Assembly (NCBI GenBank): GCA_965277535.1
Contig: OZ255825.1
Coordinates: 2,294,001 to 2,358,000, forward strand
From: Ilyomonas sp965277535
Lineage (GTDB): Bacteria; Bacteroidota; Bacteroidia; Chitinophagales; Chitinophagaceae
Length of the DNA: 64,000 nt
Direction of reading: 5' to 3'
The notes beneath the pieces were generated by a model. It was not told where the DNA came from, searched no databases, and worked only from the letters and a program-made list of their open reading frames with translations. A program made the position numbers and the translations under genes. Position 1 is the first letter of the stretch. Every line of letters begins with the position of its first letter. Below, in pieces: positions 34,670-44,474 of the stretch.

Positions 34670-34915
34670 TCAGATTCTATTTAAGAACTGTGCTTTTTTG
34701 TTATCAAACTCTTCTTGTGTTATAATTCCTTTTTCCTTTAGTGAATGCAATCTTTCTAATTCGTCAGTAGTGGAAACATTAATGATCTTGCTTTTTGATT
34801 GATTTCTTTTATTCAAATATTTCACAAGGAGAAAAACAAAAACGGCAATTAAAATGACAGGAATAACAATTACAATACAGATGAGAAGCAATTCCTGAAA
34901 TCCGAGGTTTCCCAT
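34670..34915 (-). CDS. Small membrane protein with SHOCT domain
   Basis: 81 residues: one membrane helix (LLLICIVIVIPVILIAVFVF), a basic linker, and a C-terminal SHOCT motif (ELERLHSLKEKGIITQEEFD...KKAQFL). SHOCT tails are short oligomerisation modules of unclear role. Confidence 0.82.
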   Translation of the reverse strand: MGNLGFQELLLICIVIVIPVILIAVFVFLLVKYLNKRNQSKSKIINVSTTDELERLHSLKEKGIITQEEFDNKKAQFLNRI

Positions 34916-34997
34916 AAGATCATTTTTATAAATAAAGATAAGAGCTTTGAGTCTTCCGTTTGGCTTTTACAAAAAAGATTTGATCATTGCTCTTCCC

Positions 34998-35816
34998 TCA
35001 AAACTCTTTCTGAATAAATATCTTGTTTCGTTCTTTCAACTTATTATCCTCATACAATTCAAACGTAAACCAGCCGGCATGTAAAAAATTGCCTTTGTCT
35101 ATCATCAGTTCCGGCTCGGTAATGTGTTTAATAGAAAATACCTGCGTCCGGCTATCAGGTTCAAACACACGAAGCGAATACACTTTCTCTTTTGCCCCAG
35201 GCAACTTTAAATTAATTATTCCACTTCTATCGGTAAACAAATATTGCGATGCCCGCCAGGGACCATTGTAAATATAAGGCTTTAGCAAAACGGTATCATT
35301 ACTCAACAAAAACAAACTGTCTTTTGTTTTTGCATATACCGAATCTTTAAACTTTAAAAAAGAAGTGTAAGGCAATCGCGCAACAATGGTATCAACCGTT
35401 TTAATAGTAACCGTATCGTTGTTTTTAGCAAGCTGCGCTGCCACCGAATCAGCCAATAAAGAGGGTGCTGTATTTTTGGTTTTGGAGAAAAAATAAGCAT
35501 TGTTGCCAAGCATGTAAAAGATGCGGTAATACACTTTTACGCCTGGAAAATACGGCTCGATAAAACCATTTTCGGGCAGCTCGGGCGATGGTGTTGAAAA
35601 CACTGTTTTGAAATGGTGCGCACTGTCGTAAGAACGCTGTACATTAATTTGAATCAAATCTTCGCCATACGGATTTACCCAACTGATGCGCACTTTGTTA
35701 TTGCCAATAATTTGCAAATCGAACTGAGGCAATGCCTGCTTTAATTGTTGCGCAAACAACAGGGAAGAAACCATAGTTGTGAAGCACAAGCCAATAACTC
35801 TTATAAATATTTTCAT
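34998..35816 (-). CDS. Exported protein of unknown function, Fn3-like
   Basis: 272 residues with signal peptide (MKIFIRVIGLCFTTMVSSLL..FAQ). Residues about 30-105 (VRISWVNPYGEDLIQINVQR, VKVYYRIFYM) look like a fibronectin type III domain; a short central part and a beta-rich C-terminus (WFTFELYEDNKLKERNKIFI) follow. Not recognised further; probably envelope or secreted. Confidence 0.7.
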   Translation of the reverse strand: MKIFIRVIGLCFTTMVSSLLFAQQLKQALPQFDLQIIGNNKVRISWVNPYGEDLIQINVQRSYDSAHHFKTVFSTPSPELPENGFIEPYFPGVKVYYRIFYMLGNNAYFFSKTKNTAPSLLADSVAAQLAKNNDTVTIKTVDTIVARLPYTSFLKFKDSVYAKTKDSLFLLSNDTVLLKPYIYNGPWRASQYLFTDRSGIINLKLPGAKEKVYSLRVFEPDSRTQVFSIKHITEPELMIDKGNFLHAGWFTFELYEDNKLKERNKIFIQKEF

Positions 35817-35859
35817 CGGTGGGAGAGAACAAAAAACAAATATAGTGTTCAGTAATTTA

Positions 35860-36756
35860 TTAAAAAGTCAAAGCCCCTTTTGATAATGATAAATTGCCCT
35901 GCAAACCTCCGGTATGAATAAACAAAACACGGCTGTCGGCCGGAATACTATTGCCATTTGCAATCACATCTTGTAAACCATACATTGCTTTTGCTGTATA
36001 AACAAAATCGAGCGGAAGTTGGTGTTGCTGCCACATTTCATTCATAAAATTCAGCAAATCAAAATTATATTTTGCATATCCACCAAAATGGTAATCGTGC
36101 ACTATCAACATTTGTTTTTGCTCATTTTTTTGGGGTAACAATTGCTCCACTTCTTTTCTTATGCTCAGATTGTTTTTTAAAGCGCTAAACCCAATCACAG
36201 TTTGATGAGGCAATGCTGCATCAATCAAACCGGCAAGCGTGGTACCGGTGCCAACGGCACAGGCGATGTGCGTATAGCTTTCAATCCCATTAACCAATTT
36301 TAAAATATCGGCTGCACCTGCAGCACCCATTATACCATAGCCTCCTTCTTCAACCCAATACACATCTTTAAACAGACCTTTTATAGACGCCTTGTTTTTG
36401 TATTGTTCACGGCTTACAAAATGCAATTGCATACCATACGCCTGTGCCTGTAACAGCGTGTGGGAAAGAGTTTGCGGCTTCTCTCCTCTTATCACGCCAA
36501 TGCTTTGCAGGTTCATTTCTTTGCAGGCAAAAGCCGTTGCCACAATGTGGTTGGAATAAGGGCCGCCAAACGTTGCAATAGTACCATGTTCTTTTTGCAA
36601 AGCATTGTGTAAATAATACTTCAGCTTGAACCATTTGTTTCCGCTTACTACTTTATGCCATTCATCTAATCGCAAAATAGCTAAGCTTATATTTTGCTGA
36701 AGCAGCCAATCGGCAAATATGTATTGTGTTCGTATTCTTGTTGAGTAATTATTCAT
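35860..36756 (-). CDS. PLP-dependent D-cysteine desulfhydrase / ACC deaminase-like protein
   Basis: 298 residues, fold type II. KVVSGNKWFKLKYYL carries the PLP lysine segment of the ACC deaminase/D-cysteine desulfhydrase family, followed by FGGPYSNHIVATAFACKEM and the phosphate loop AVGTGTTLAGLI. Whether it degrades D-cysteine or cyclopropane carboxylate cannot be read; in non-plant-associated bacteria the desulfhydrase role is more usual. Confidence 0.85.
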   Translation of the reverse strand: MNNYSTRIRTQYIFADWLLQQNISLAILRLDEWHKVVSGNKWFKLKYYLHNALQKEHGTIATFGGPYSNHIVATAFACKEMNLQSIGVIRGEKPQTLSHTLLQAQAYGMQLHFVSREQYKNKASIKGLFKDVYWVEEGGYGIMGAAGAADILKLVNGIESYTHIACAVGTGTTLAGLIDAALPHQTVIGFSALKNNLSIRKEVEQLLPQKNEQKQMLIVHDYHFGGYAKYNFDLLNFMNEMWQQHQLPLDFVYTAKAMYGLQDVIANGNSIPADSRVLFIHTGGLQGNLSLSKGALTF

Positions 36757-36821
36757 TTGAAGAAAAGGATTTGCCCATTATTTGTAATGGTTTAGTTTCG
36801 CAGCGTTTAAAAAATTCAATT

Positions 36822-37721
36822 ATGCAGCCAACCTTAGTTATCCTTGCAGCGGGCATGGCAAGCCGCTATGGAAGTATGAAGCAAACGCAATCGTTCGGCC
36901 CGTCCGGCGAAACCATTATGGACTATTCCATTTATGATGCCATTGAAGCCGGCTTTACAAAAGTGGTGTTTATTATCCGTGAAGATTTTGCCGATGCCTT
37001 CATTGGCATTTTTGAACCAAAACTAAAAGGAAGAATTGGAACCGATTATGTGTTTCAGAAATTAGATGCCTTTACCGATGGCTTCACCGTTCCTGCAGAC
37101 CGTGTAAAACCCTGGGGAACCGGACAAGCCGTGCTTTGCACCAAAGATGCTGTGAACGAGCCGTTTGCTGTGATTAACGCCGATGATTTTTATGGAAAAG
37201 ACGCGTTTCAAAAAGCGTACGATTTTTTGACCACGCGCGTTTCCGACAGCCGGTTTGCCGTGCTTGGCTACGAGCTTTCCAACACGTTAAGCGAGAATGG
37301 CAGTGTAAGCCGCGGCGTAATCAGCACGAATGAAAACAACGAATTGACCGGCATTGATGAACGATTGAAGATTTATAGGAAAGATGGCGGCGTTGTGTAT
37401 GAAGATGGCGACCAGTTGGTGCCGCTTGCGGAAAACACAAAAGTGAGCATGAACTTTTTTTGTTTTGCCCCTAATTTCATTTCGTTCTGCGACCGTTTGT
37501 TTCACGAATTTTTAAGTAAGAACATCAACAATATCAAAGCTGAATTTTTAATGCCGCAAGCCGCCGACCAGTTTATTAAAGAAGGCTTGGGACAATTGGA
37601 AGTGATCCCTACCAGTGCCAAATGGTTTGGCGTAACTTACAAAGAAGACGCACCTGTTGTAAAAGCTGATATTGAAGCCCTGGTAAAAAGCGGTGCGTAT
37701 CCTGAAAAATTGTGGACGTAA
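36822..37721 (+). CDS. Sugar nucleotidyltransferase family protein
   Basis: 299 residues starting MQPTLVILAAGMASRYGSMK, the NTP-transferase signature with the variant AAGMASRYG. INADDFYGKDAF holds the metal-binding Asp pair. Resembles UTP- or GTP-dependent sugar-1-phosphate nucleotidyltransferases; substrate unknown. It is divergent from the PLP gene; the open frame back to 36726 overlaps that gene and is rejected. Confidence 0.85.
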   Translation: MQPTLVILAAGMASRYGSMKQTQSFGPSGETIMDYSIYDAIEAGFTKVVFIIREDFADAFIGIFEPKLKGRIGTDYVFQKLDAFTDGFTVPADRVKPWGTGQAVLCTKDAVNEPFAVINADDFYGKDAFQKAYDFLTTRVSDSRFAVLGYELSNTLSENGSVSRGVISTNENNELTGIDERLKIYRKDGGVVYEDGDQLVPLAENTKVSMNFFCFAPNFISFCDRLFHEFLSKNINNIKAEFLMPQAADQFIKEGLGQLEVIPTSAKWFGVTYKEDAPVVKADIEALVKSGAYPEKLWT

Positions 37722-37747
37722 GAAAGCGATTTGTTTTTGCATGAAAA

Positions 37748-37774
37748 AGAGAAGGTGAAAGCCTTCTCTTTTTT
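37748..37774 (+). terminator. Terminator of the nucleotidyltransferase gene
   Basis: AGAGAAGG / CCTTCTCT hairpin with loop TGAAAG and a T tract. A near-identical copy lies at 38489-38515 beyond the RAYT gene. Confidence 0.8.
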
Positions 37775-37811
37775 GTTTGTTTCTTTTTGTAGCAGACCGT
37801 TCTTAACCCAA

Positions 37812-37863
37812 CTCGGCGAAGTTTATAACTTCGCCGCATTTACTTTGAAGTTTGTAACTTTCT
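37812..37863 (+). repeat. REP1 hairpin, left copy
   Basis: CGGCGAAGTT (37814-37823), 3-base loop, AACTTCGCCG (37827-37836), followed by a second, weaker AAGTTTG.AACTTT stem. The whole stretch of about 50 bases returns inverted on the other side of the RAYT gene. Confidence 0.8.
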
Positions 37864-37866
37864 AAC

Positions 37867-38409
37867 ATGGCTGACGCTTACAGAATTAAAGACCCATACA
37901 AAGCTTATTTTATTACGCTAACTATTATTGATTGGGTAGATGTTTTCACAAGGAGAGAATACAAAGACATTCTTATTGATAGCCTTACCTATTGCATTCA
38001 GCAAAAAGGCTTACAGGTATATGAATTTGTGATCATGAGCAACCACCTTCATGCCATTGTATCGTCTGATAAAACGCCATTAAGCGACATCATCCGGGAT
38101 CTAAAAAAGTTTACTGCCAAGAAGATTATTGATGCCATTATCAATGGCTATGAAAGCCGGAAAGAATGGATGCTTAAAAAATTTGCTTTTGCCGGCTGCC
38201 GTAACAGTAACAATACTAACTATCAGCTTTGGAAACAGGATTATCATGCAGTAGAATTGGGAACAGAAACAATGTGGAAACAACGGGCAGATTACATTCA
38301 TTATAACCCTGTAAGGGCTGGCATTGTTGAAAACGTTGAAGATTACATTTATAGTAGCGCAAGGTTTTATTATAGCAAAAAATGTTTGATACAGTTGAGC
38401 AGTAAGTAA
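37867..38409 (+). CDS. REP-associated tyrosine transposase (RAYT, Y1-HUH)
   Basis: 180 residues. FVIMSNHLHAIV has the HUH metal pair (H60, H62), and ADYIHYNPVRAGIVENVEDY the tyrosine helix of RAYT proteins. Such enzymes cut single-stranded REP hairpins and spread them around the genome. It is tightly bracketed by long inverted REP1 sequences (37812-37863, 38400-38458), which are its probable substrate. Confidence 0.88.
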   Translation: MADAYRIKDPYKAYFITLTIIDWVDVFTRREYKDILIDSLTYCIQQKGLQVYEFVIMSNHLHAIVSSDKTPLSDIIRDLKKFTAKKIIDAIINGYESRKEWMLKKFAFAGCRNSNNTNYQLWKQDYHAVELGTETMWKQRADYIHYNPVRAGIVENVEDYIYSSARFYYSKKCLIQLSSK

Positions 38410-38458
38410 AGTTGCAAACTTTATAATAGATGCGGCAAAGTTATAAACTTCGCCGAGG
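38400..38458 (-). repeat. REP1 hairpin, right copy
   Basis: CGGCAAAGTT (38433-38442), ATA, AACTTCGCCG (38446-38455). Reversed, this matches 37812-37863 over about 50 bases with few changes, so the RAYT gene lies inside an inverted repeat. Confidence 0.8.
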
Positions 38459-38488
38459 CTTCTGTGTAACAGGCTTCGCTGAGTTGAG

Positions 38489-38515
38489 AGAGAAGGTGAA
38501 AGCCTTCTCTTTTTG
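38489..38515 (+). terminator. Second copy of the nucleotidyltransferase terminator
   Basis: Same AGAGAAGG / CCTTCTCT hairpin and T tract as 37748-37774 (26 identical bases). The two direct copies enclose the RAYT-REP1 unit. Confidence 0.75.
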
Positions 38516-38600
38516 TTTTATCGTTTCTTTTATGGAGTAATACTGAAATCAAAAAGATGGTTCTTGAACACCGAGAAAAAATTATGTATTTAAATCCTTC

Positions 38601-38951
38601 TTAAATACCCTTTAGCTTTTTTCTTAAACTTTCAACATACTCTTCACTTCCTGGTCCGGCTGGTACAAACCATAAGAGATTATTAGCAGCCCATTCTATT
38701 ACTTCTGTATCTTCAGGAGTTTGCAAAATAAAAAGTCGAAAGATTAAAGCCTTTATATAAAAAGGCATATAATAAAATTCTTCTTCCGAGCGCTCAAATA
38801 TTTTATTTAAAAAGCTTTTCAATTCACTTGGCTCACTGAAAGTGATATATTCTATTATTTCAGTTCCTTTTCTAAATCTTTTTTCAAAATCCAGTTCTGG
38901 TCTACAAGAATCTTCATATAAAGATTCAAGTGCTGGTGTTTGTGTCTGCAC
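38601..38951 (-). CDS. Hypothetical protein, 116 residues
   Basis: Acidic, helical, no signal peptide or membrane segment; contains FRKGTEIIEYITFSEPSELK and EYVESLRKKLKGI. Start is GTG at 38951 (no early ATG; an in-frame stop lies 7 codons upstream). Not recognised. The AT-rich composition and nearby repeats suggest an accessory gene. Confidence 0.5.
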   Translation of the reverse strand: MQTQTPALESLYEDSCRPELDFEKRFRKGTEIIEYITFSEPSELKSFLNKIFERSEEEFYYMPFYIKALIFRLFILQTPEDTEVIEWAANNLLWFVPAGPGSEEYVESLRKKLKGI

Positions 38952-39091
38952 TGAACTCTTTTTAAAATATTACTTATAAAGTAATTTCGGTTTCAGCATC
39001 ATCTTTACCACATCATCCTTAAAAAGAAACGAGATGGTAACTGAAACATATTAAAAATCTATTACTCTTTTATATTCACACAAAACCAAAG

Positions 39092-42000
39092 TCACTTCAT
39101 CACCATCAATTTCACAGTCTTTATTTGTCTGTTAGCCGATACCACTTTCACAACATACACACCCGAAGCAAAGCCAGCCATAGCAATAGGAAAATACGTT
39201 GCACCGCTGCCAATGGTTGCATTGTAAATCTTTCTTCCCTGCATGTCATAAATGAAAACCGATTGGGCATTGAACGAAGGATCTAACAGCACCGTTACTT
39301 TACTAACAGCCGGATTTGGCACCAGGGTTATCACACCATTGCGCACAAACACAACAGAACGAACCGGCGAAATAACTTTTGTATTTCCATTTTTATCAAC
39401 CATACGAATGCGATAATAATTTTTACCTGCAGCCGGTTGGTTATCAGTAACTGAATAATTGAAACCAACACCTTGCACATTAACGGTATCAAGTGGCGTA
39501 AAGTTGAGGCTATCGGTGCTGCGCTCTACTATAAAGTTACTGATGTGAAATTCCGATACGGTAGTCCAATGAACCAATGATGAAATGTTGTTCACTGCTC
39601 TTGCACTCACATCGGCAAAAGCAGGTTGCACTACGCCGTTGCTATCGGTATTAAAATTACCCACCTCTGCGCTAACAAGGTATGAATTGTTATTCTGCAG
39701 ACTGATGTGTTGCAAGCCGCCGCAGCCATTGGTTACAGTGATATCGTCAACATACCAGCCATCATAACTGGTTCCCAAATCAGTGTACATCCTGAATCGC
39801 AGCTTGAGCGGTTTTCCTGAAAAAGAAGACAAATCAATAAAGGAATGAACAAAGTCTGAATCTTTTGAACCGCCTGTAAATGCCGGCATTGGTGTACTTC
39901 CGTATGAAGTATCAGCCGGATTGAAAGCGTAAATATTTCCATTGTATCCGTTGCTGATGAAATAAGGCGCAGTGCTTATCCAGGTGTTTCCGCCATCGGT
40001 TGAAACATCTATCATACCGCCATCATAACCCGCTTCTGTGTTGAAATGATGATAAAAAGAAAGCACTGAAAAATCGGTTGGAACAAATGCGTTGGATATT
40101 AAGCTAAAGTCGGACGCCGTTGCCTCATCGGGTGCATACCAGGAATGCATTCCGCTATGTGCCCGTGTTGTACTCGTTGTCCAGCCTGCACTTCCTCTTG
40201 CCATGGTGGAAGCAAAGCCTCCACTCATATGTGCATCTCTGTCGTCGTACAAAACGGTATCGAGCGTACAGCCTGCGGTATCGTTGGGTAGCAATGTAAC
40301 ACTATACACATTGCTCTGTCCTACGGTTGTAAAATTGTTCAGGCTCCAAGCCACATTATTACCTTGCACTAAAGCTTGTGGTGAGCTACTTGCAATCGTG
40401 AATGCGGCTGGAATGGTGTCTATCAATTGATAGTTACTTTGGGGCAACCCGCACTCGCAGCTAACCGTTATTTTGGTAGTTAATTCATCGTTGATGGGGG
40501 GCAAAGTTTCGGTATGCAAACGAAGGGATGGGGCATCAAACGCCGCTGTTCCATCGCTTGTATTATAAGATGAGCCTTGCACTGCGCTCCATCCCATCCC
40601 TCTTCGTGCAAACACATTCCAAATGGCGCATTTATGCCGGCTGTTGTATAAAATAGAATCAGCGGCAAGTATAGCATCGCGCGCATCCAAAAAGCCCGGA
40701 CTGCAAGGTTGCAGCTTCTCTCCTTCTATTACCAATTGCAAAGCCATCACATTACCACCATTGCCTTTGGCATCGTAAATATTGGTGTTGATGATGCCTT
40801 CCTGTTTGATAATCGCCCATGTCATATCCCACAAAGCCGAACACCAAACTTCGCCAATGTAATGCACTTCGCCATTGCTCAAAAGGTCTTTATAAGTATG
40901 CGGATTCACCACCATGTTCGTGCAGTAAGGATACGCTCTGATGCCTCTGCCGGTAGAGGATTCGCCCACTACATAAGTGCCGATGGTACGCGGTTTCGCT
41001 GAATCAGCTATGTTTGTTTTTGCCCAATTTTGTGTCATCATCAAAGCAAAATAATCACTCCAGCCTTCATCCGGCCGTTCATTGTTTGCCATGCAGCTTG
41101 CATTGGCTCCCGTAAGCCGGTGCGTAATGCCATGACCGTATTCGTGGCATATAATTCCATTATCAAAATCGCCATCCAGCAACGGCGTTCCGGTTAAGGT
41201 TGCCGTTACTGCATTGCCCGTTTTCAGTGCATTGGAAATGGCCAATCCATCGTTATAAGAAATGAGTATGGCAGGAATAATAATACTGGTATCGGTGCCG
41301 CTCATTGTTAGTAAAGAAGTTCCTTGCGTGTTCACCATCACAACCGCAATGGCACCTGCATTTTGCGCATTTTTTACTTTTTGAGCAAAGGTGCAACTGC
41401 CTCTGTAAATGAGGGCTATCCTGCCTTTTAGATTGGTGGGTAAAGTGTCGGAGCAAGCCAGTGTATCAGTGTTGTACAAAACAATAGCGCCGCTGATTGG
41501 TCCAACAGTAATCAGTTTGTTTTTGCCATTAAAACTGCTTTCCGTACAGCTATCGCTGCCCGCAATAAACGAGGGTGTTTTAATAATGAAAGAAGGCAGC
41601 TTCACGGCATTCCACAAATACATTTGCATACGTCCGCTCGTGCCATCATCGGGAGTGCTGAAATTAGAATTATTCAACCCGCTGCCATCGTGAGATTCTG
41701 CCAAAACCAAATCGTTGCCCAAACCACCACGTCCTAGATTATTTGCCTGAAAATTACCCGCAGGTTCGTCAAAGCCGTATTGATACATCACATCGTGCAT
41801 TAAATTATTCCAATAAAACAAATTGGTAATAGCAGCACTTTTATTTACAGATAGTGAAGTGTTTAAATTAAAATCCGGCGTAAAAGAAAACGATAAATTG
41901 GGCAAAGCCGTAACTGATGTTGCTACGCTGCCCGGCGCATTTTTATTAGCACTATCATCGTATGCAAACACATTGTTGCCGCGCGAAATATTGTACGTGG

Positions 42001-42850
42001 TCGTTCCATCGTACTGCCAGCCAAGCGTAGTAGCCATGTTGTTTGTGCCTGCCGCTTCCCAGGGATTGGTTACGGTGCTAATGTTGCTGATGTTTAGGTT
42101 TTCGGCAGGAAACGGAACCACGTTGTAGGAAGCGTTTGTTGCACCGTTGGGCGACAAAAAATAATTGTACGAAGGTTTGTTTTCGTCATTATTTTTTTCA
42201 TACACTGTAAAATTATTTTTATTAATTACCACACCTGTTGCAGCATCCACACGCACATTCCACCAGTCGGGGCTATTGGCAACATCAATGCTTACGTTCC
42301 ATGCCAAGTGCCATTTTCCTAAGCTATCTGCTACCCAACACAGGCCGGTTTCAATGTTTTGTTTTGCTATTTGTTTTGCGGAAAAAATTTGTTTGACCGT
42401 ATGGTTGATGGTTTCATTTCTTACGAAAGAAAAAGCAGCCTCCATAACCGGCAAATGCAGATGCAGTGCGGCTTTACCAATGGCTTCTGCTGGTTGAATC
42501 GTTGGCGTAGGTTTGGCAGTTTGTCCTTTTATTTTGAACGAAAATTCACCCGACGAATACAACAGCTTGTCATTTTTAAAAGCGAGCGTTTTAATGCTGT
42601 TGTAAACGGGTACGCCTTGATAGGTTTGCTGCAAATACAAATGCTGAATGCCGGTGTTTCGATCCGTATAATTTTTTAAGATAATAGCATCCTGAACATC
42701 GGAAGGGGACAAGCTAATGTGACTGGCAGCCAGTGCGATTTTGTTTTTTGCTACAGCTTCGTCTCCTGATTGCGAAAAAGCCGTAAAAACAAAACACAGC
42801 AACAATAAGCTAATGATGATTCTTTCCTTCCATCCCATGATTCCGTGCAT
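39092..42850 (-). CDS. Secreted M36 (fungalysin) metallopeptidase with T9SS sorting domain
   Basis: 1252 residues. Signal peptide (IIISLLLLCFVFTAFSQ), an FTP-type propeptide (about 60-180), a peptidase M36 domain with zinc motif ICHEYGHGITHRL (about 565-577) interrupted by a PA domain (SDTLPTNLKGRIALIYRGSC), then a beta-rich region with MAM-like or P-domain features (SFYHHFNTEAGYDGGMIDVS, LKLRFRMYTDLGTSYDGW), and a C-terminal type IX secretion sorting domain (VTLVPNPAVSKVTVLLD..., ASGVYVVKVVSANRQIKTVK). Degrades proteins outside the cell. Confidence 0.93.
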   Translation of the reverse strand: MHGIMGWKERIIISLLLLCFVFTAFSQSGDEAVAKNKIALAASHISLSPSDVQDAIILKNYTDRNTGIQHLYLQQTYQGVPVYNSIKTLAFKNDKLLYSSGEFSFKIKGQTAKPTPTIQPAEAIGKAALHLHLPVMEAAFSFVRNETINHTVKQIFSAKQIAKQNIETGLCWVADSLGKWHLAWNVSIDVANSPDWWNVRVDAATGVVINKNNFTVYEKNNDENKPSYNYFLSPNGATNASYNVVPFPAENLNISNISTVTNPWEAAGTNNMATTLGWQYDGTTTYNISRGNNVFAYDDSANKNAPGSVATSVTALPNLSFSFTPDFNLNTSLSVNKSAAITNLFYWNNLMHDVMYQYGFDEPAGNFQANNLGRGGLGNDLVLAESHDGSGLNNSNFSTPDDGTSGRMQMYLWNAVKLPSFIIKTPSFIAGSDSCTESSFNGKNKLITVGPISGAIVLYNTDTLACSDTLPTNLKGRIALIYRGSCTFAQKVKNAQNAGAIAVVMVNTQGTSLLTMSGTDTSIIIPAILISYNDGLAISNALKTGNAVTATLTGTPLLDGDFDNGIICHEYGHGITHRLTGANASCMANNERPDEGWSDYFALMMTQNWAKTNIADSAKPRTIGTYVVGESSTGRGIRAYPYCTNMVVNPHTYKDLLSNGEVHYIGEVWCSALWDMTWAIIKQEGIINTNIYDAKGNGGNVMALQLVIEGEKLQPCSPGFLDARDAILAADSILYNSRHKCAIWNVFARRGMGWSAVQGSSYNTSDGTAAFDAPSLRLHTETLPPINDELTTKITVSCECGLPQSNYQLIDTIPAAFTIASSSPQALVQGNNVAWSLNNFTTVGQSNVYSVTLLPNDTAGCTLDTVLYDDRDAHMSGGFASTMARGSAGWTTSTTRAHSGMHSWYAPDEATASDFSLISNAFVPTDFSVLSFYHHFNTEAGYDGGMIDVSTDGGNTWISTAPYFISNGYNGNIYAFNPADTSYGSTPMPAFTGGSKDSDFVHSFIDLSSFSGKPLKLRFRMYTDLGTSYDGWYVDDITVTNGCGGLQHISLQNNNSYLVSAEVGNFNTDSNGVVQPAFADVSARAVNNISSLVHWTTVSEFHISNFIVERSTDSLNFTPLDTVNVQGVGFNYSVTDNQPAAGKNYYRIRMVDKNGNTKVISPVRSVVFVRNGVITLVPNPAVSKVTVLLDPSFNAQSVFIYDMQGRKIYNATIGSGATYFPIAMAGFASGVYVVKVVSANRQIKTVKLMVMK

Positions 42851-43036
42851 ATAAAATGTATGATGGTGTAAGCAGTTTGATAATTATTGGTTCCTTGATT
42901 TATCAAAAATGAGCAATATAACAATACAACCGTAAAAAAGTTTTTGCAAATAGAACGCTTATAAAACGATATTCTCCATTCGTTAGTATAGCTTCATTTT
43001 TGCAACTTCATCTTATCAAAGTAAATACGAAGATTT

Positions 43037-44314
43037 ATGATGAATCGTTCCGATATTCTTATTATTGGTGCAGGTGCTGCAGGATTGATAGCAGCAAAAG
43101 AGTTATCGAAGAAAGGAAAAAAGGTGACGGTGCTTGAAGCTAAACCACAAGCGGGTGGTCGCATCAGCACACTGCATGATGGTGGGTTTTTGCAACCCGT
43201 TGAAGGGGGTGCTGAGTTTATCCATGGCAACCTTCCCATTACATTGGGCCTGTTGAAAGAAGCCGGTATAAAATACACAAAAACAAAAGGTAAAATGGTG
43301 CGCAGCATAGAGGGAAAATGGAAGGAAACCGATGAACCTGTGGAAGGCTGGGGTAGCCTGATGCAAAAGATGAACGAGTTACAACAAGACACAACGCTTA
43401 CACAATTTTTAAATGCAGAATTTGCAGATGAAAAGTATGATGCTTTGCGGCAATCGGCATTGCAATATGCGCAAGGTTTTGATGCGGTTGATCCTGATAA
43501 GGCCAGTGTGTTTGCGCTGCGCGAAGAATGGCAGCATGACGAAGAAGATACGTATCGTATTGAAGGAGGTTATGTGCAACTCATCCATCATTTACTAACT
43601 TTATGTAAGGAACACAACGCAGTTGTTTTGTTCAACAAACCTGTTGCTGCCGTTGAATGGAAAAGAGGCGGGGTGATAGTTACTACCCCAACAAAAGAAA
43701 CCTTCTATGCGCAACAGGCAATGGTTACCGTTCCGGTTGGTGTATTAGCGGCGGATGAAGGCACGCCTAATTTCATTCAATTCAAACCCCAATTGCCACA
43801 AATACAAAAAGCGACAAAAGAAATAGGTTATGGTAATGTGATAAAAATATTGCTTCAGTTTTCTTCAGTTTTCTGGCAAAAACAAAAGGACGCACTTTTT
43901 TTTATTTCGGATCAAACAATCGCTACCTGGTGGTCGCAGCAGCCTTCTCATTATCCGTTGCTTACAGGATGGATAGCCGGTAAAAAAGCCGATGAATTTA
44001 CCGGAAAAAAGGAAGAAGAAATAAAGCAGTTGGCTTTGCAATCGCTTGCCAATATATTCAACAAAAACAAGGAAGAATTAACCAAATGGTTAACTGCCTG
44101 CTACATTGTAAACTGGCAAAACGAAGTATATGCAAAAGGTGCTTATTCTTTTAATACCGTTGCTTCAGAAGAAGCTAAAAAAGTGATAAATGAAGGAATA
44201 GAGAACACCCTGTTTTTTGGAGGCGAAGCTTTGTATTCCGGCGCGTCGGGCGGAACGGTAGAAGCCGCACTGGTAAGCGGTTTGAGCGTTGCGAAGAAGA
44301 TAATAGGAGAATGA
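43037..44314 (+). CDS. FAD-dependent amine oxidase (flavin monoamine oxidase family)
   Basis: 425 residues. N-terminal dinucleotide motif DILIIGAGAAGLIAAKELSK with VLEAKPQAGGRI, then EGGAEFIHG, and C-terminal ENTLFFGGEALYSGASGGTV around the flavin. Oxidises amines or polyamines in known relatives; no Tat signal is seen, so probably cytosolic. Single gene, closed by a two-way terminator. Confidence 0.9.
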   Translation: MMNRSDILIIGAGAAGLIAAKELSKKGKKVTVLEAKPQAGGRISTLHDGGFLQPVEGGAEFIHGNLPITLGLLKEAGIKYTKTKGKMVRSIEGKWKETDEPVEGWGSLMQKMNELQQDTTLTQFLNAEFADEKYDALRQSALQYAQGFDAVDPDKASVFALREEWQHDEEDTYRIEGGYVQLIHHLLTLCKEHNAVVLFNKPVAAVEWKRGGVIVTTPTKETFYAQQAMVTVPVGVLAADEGTPNFIQFKPQLPQIQKATKEIGYGNVIKILLQFSSVFWQKQKDALFFISDQTIATWWSQQPSHYPLLTGWIAGKKADEFTGKKEEEIKQLALQSLANIFNKNKEELTKWLTACYIVNWQNEVYAKGAYSFNTVASEEAKKVINEGIENTLFFGGEALYSGASGGTVEAALVSGLSVAKKIIGE

Positions 44315-44415
44315 CTTTCGCTGGTTAAAAAGCTTCAATTAGTTAAGTTTGGATCTGCATAAAAAAGAGGCAAAAACAAACATCCGGCTTTCGGCTATTG
44401 AAGTTGATATTCATA

Positions 44416-44452
44416 AAAAAGCTACCGAAGATTTTACTTTCGGTAGCTTTTT
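44416..44452. terminator. Bidirectional terminator between convergent genes
   Basis: 14-bp stem AAAAAGCTACCGAA (44416-44429) / TTCGGTAGCTTTTT (44439-44452) with A and T tails on both sides, serving the amine oxidase gene and rlpA. Confidence 0.9.
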
Positions 44453-44474
44453 ATAATTGAGCTGAGAAATGAAA

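Noticed and set aside
44416..44452. Possible mobile palindrome
   Set aside because: Position between convergent genes with T/A tails on both sides makes a two-way terminator sufficient.
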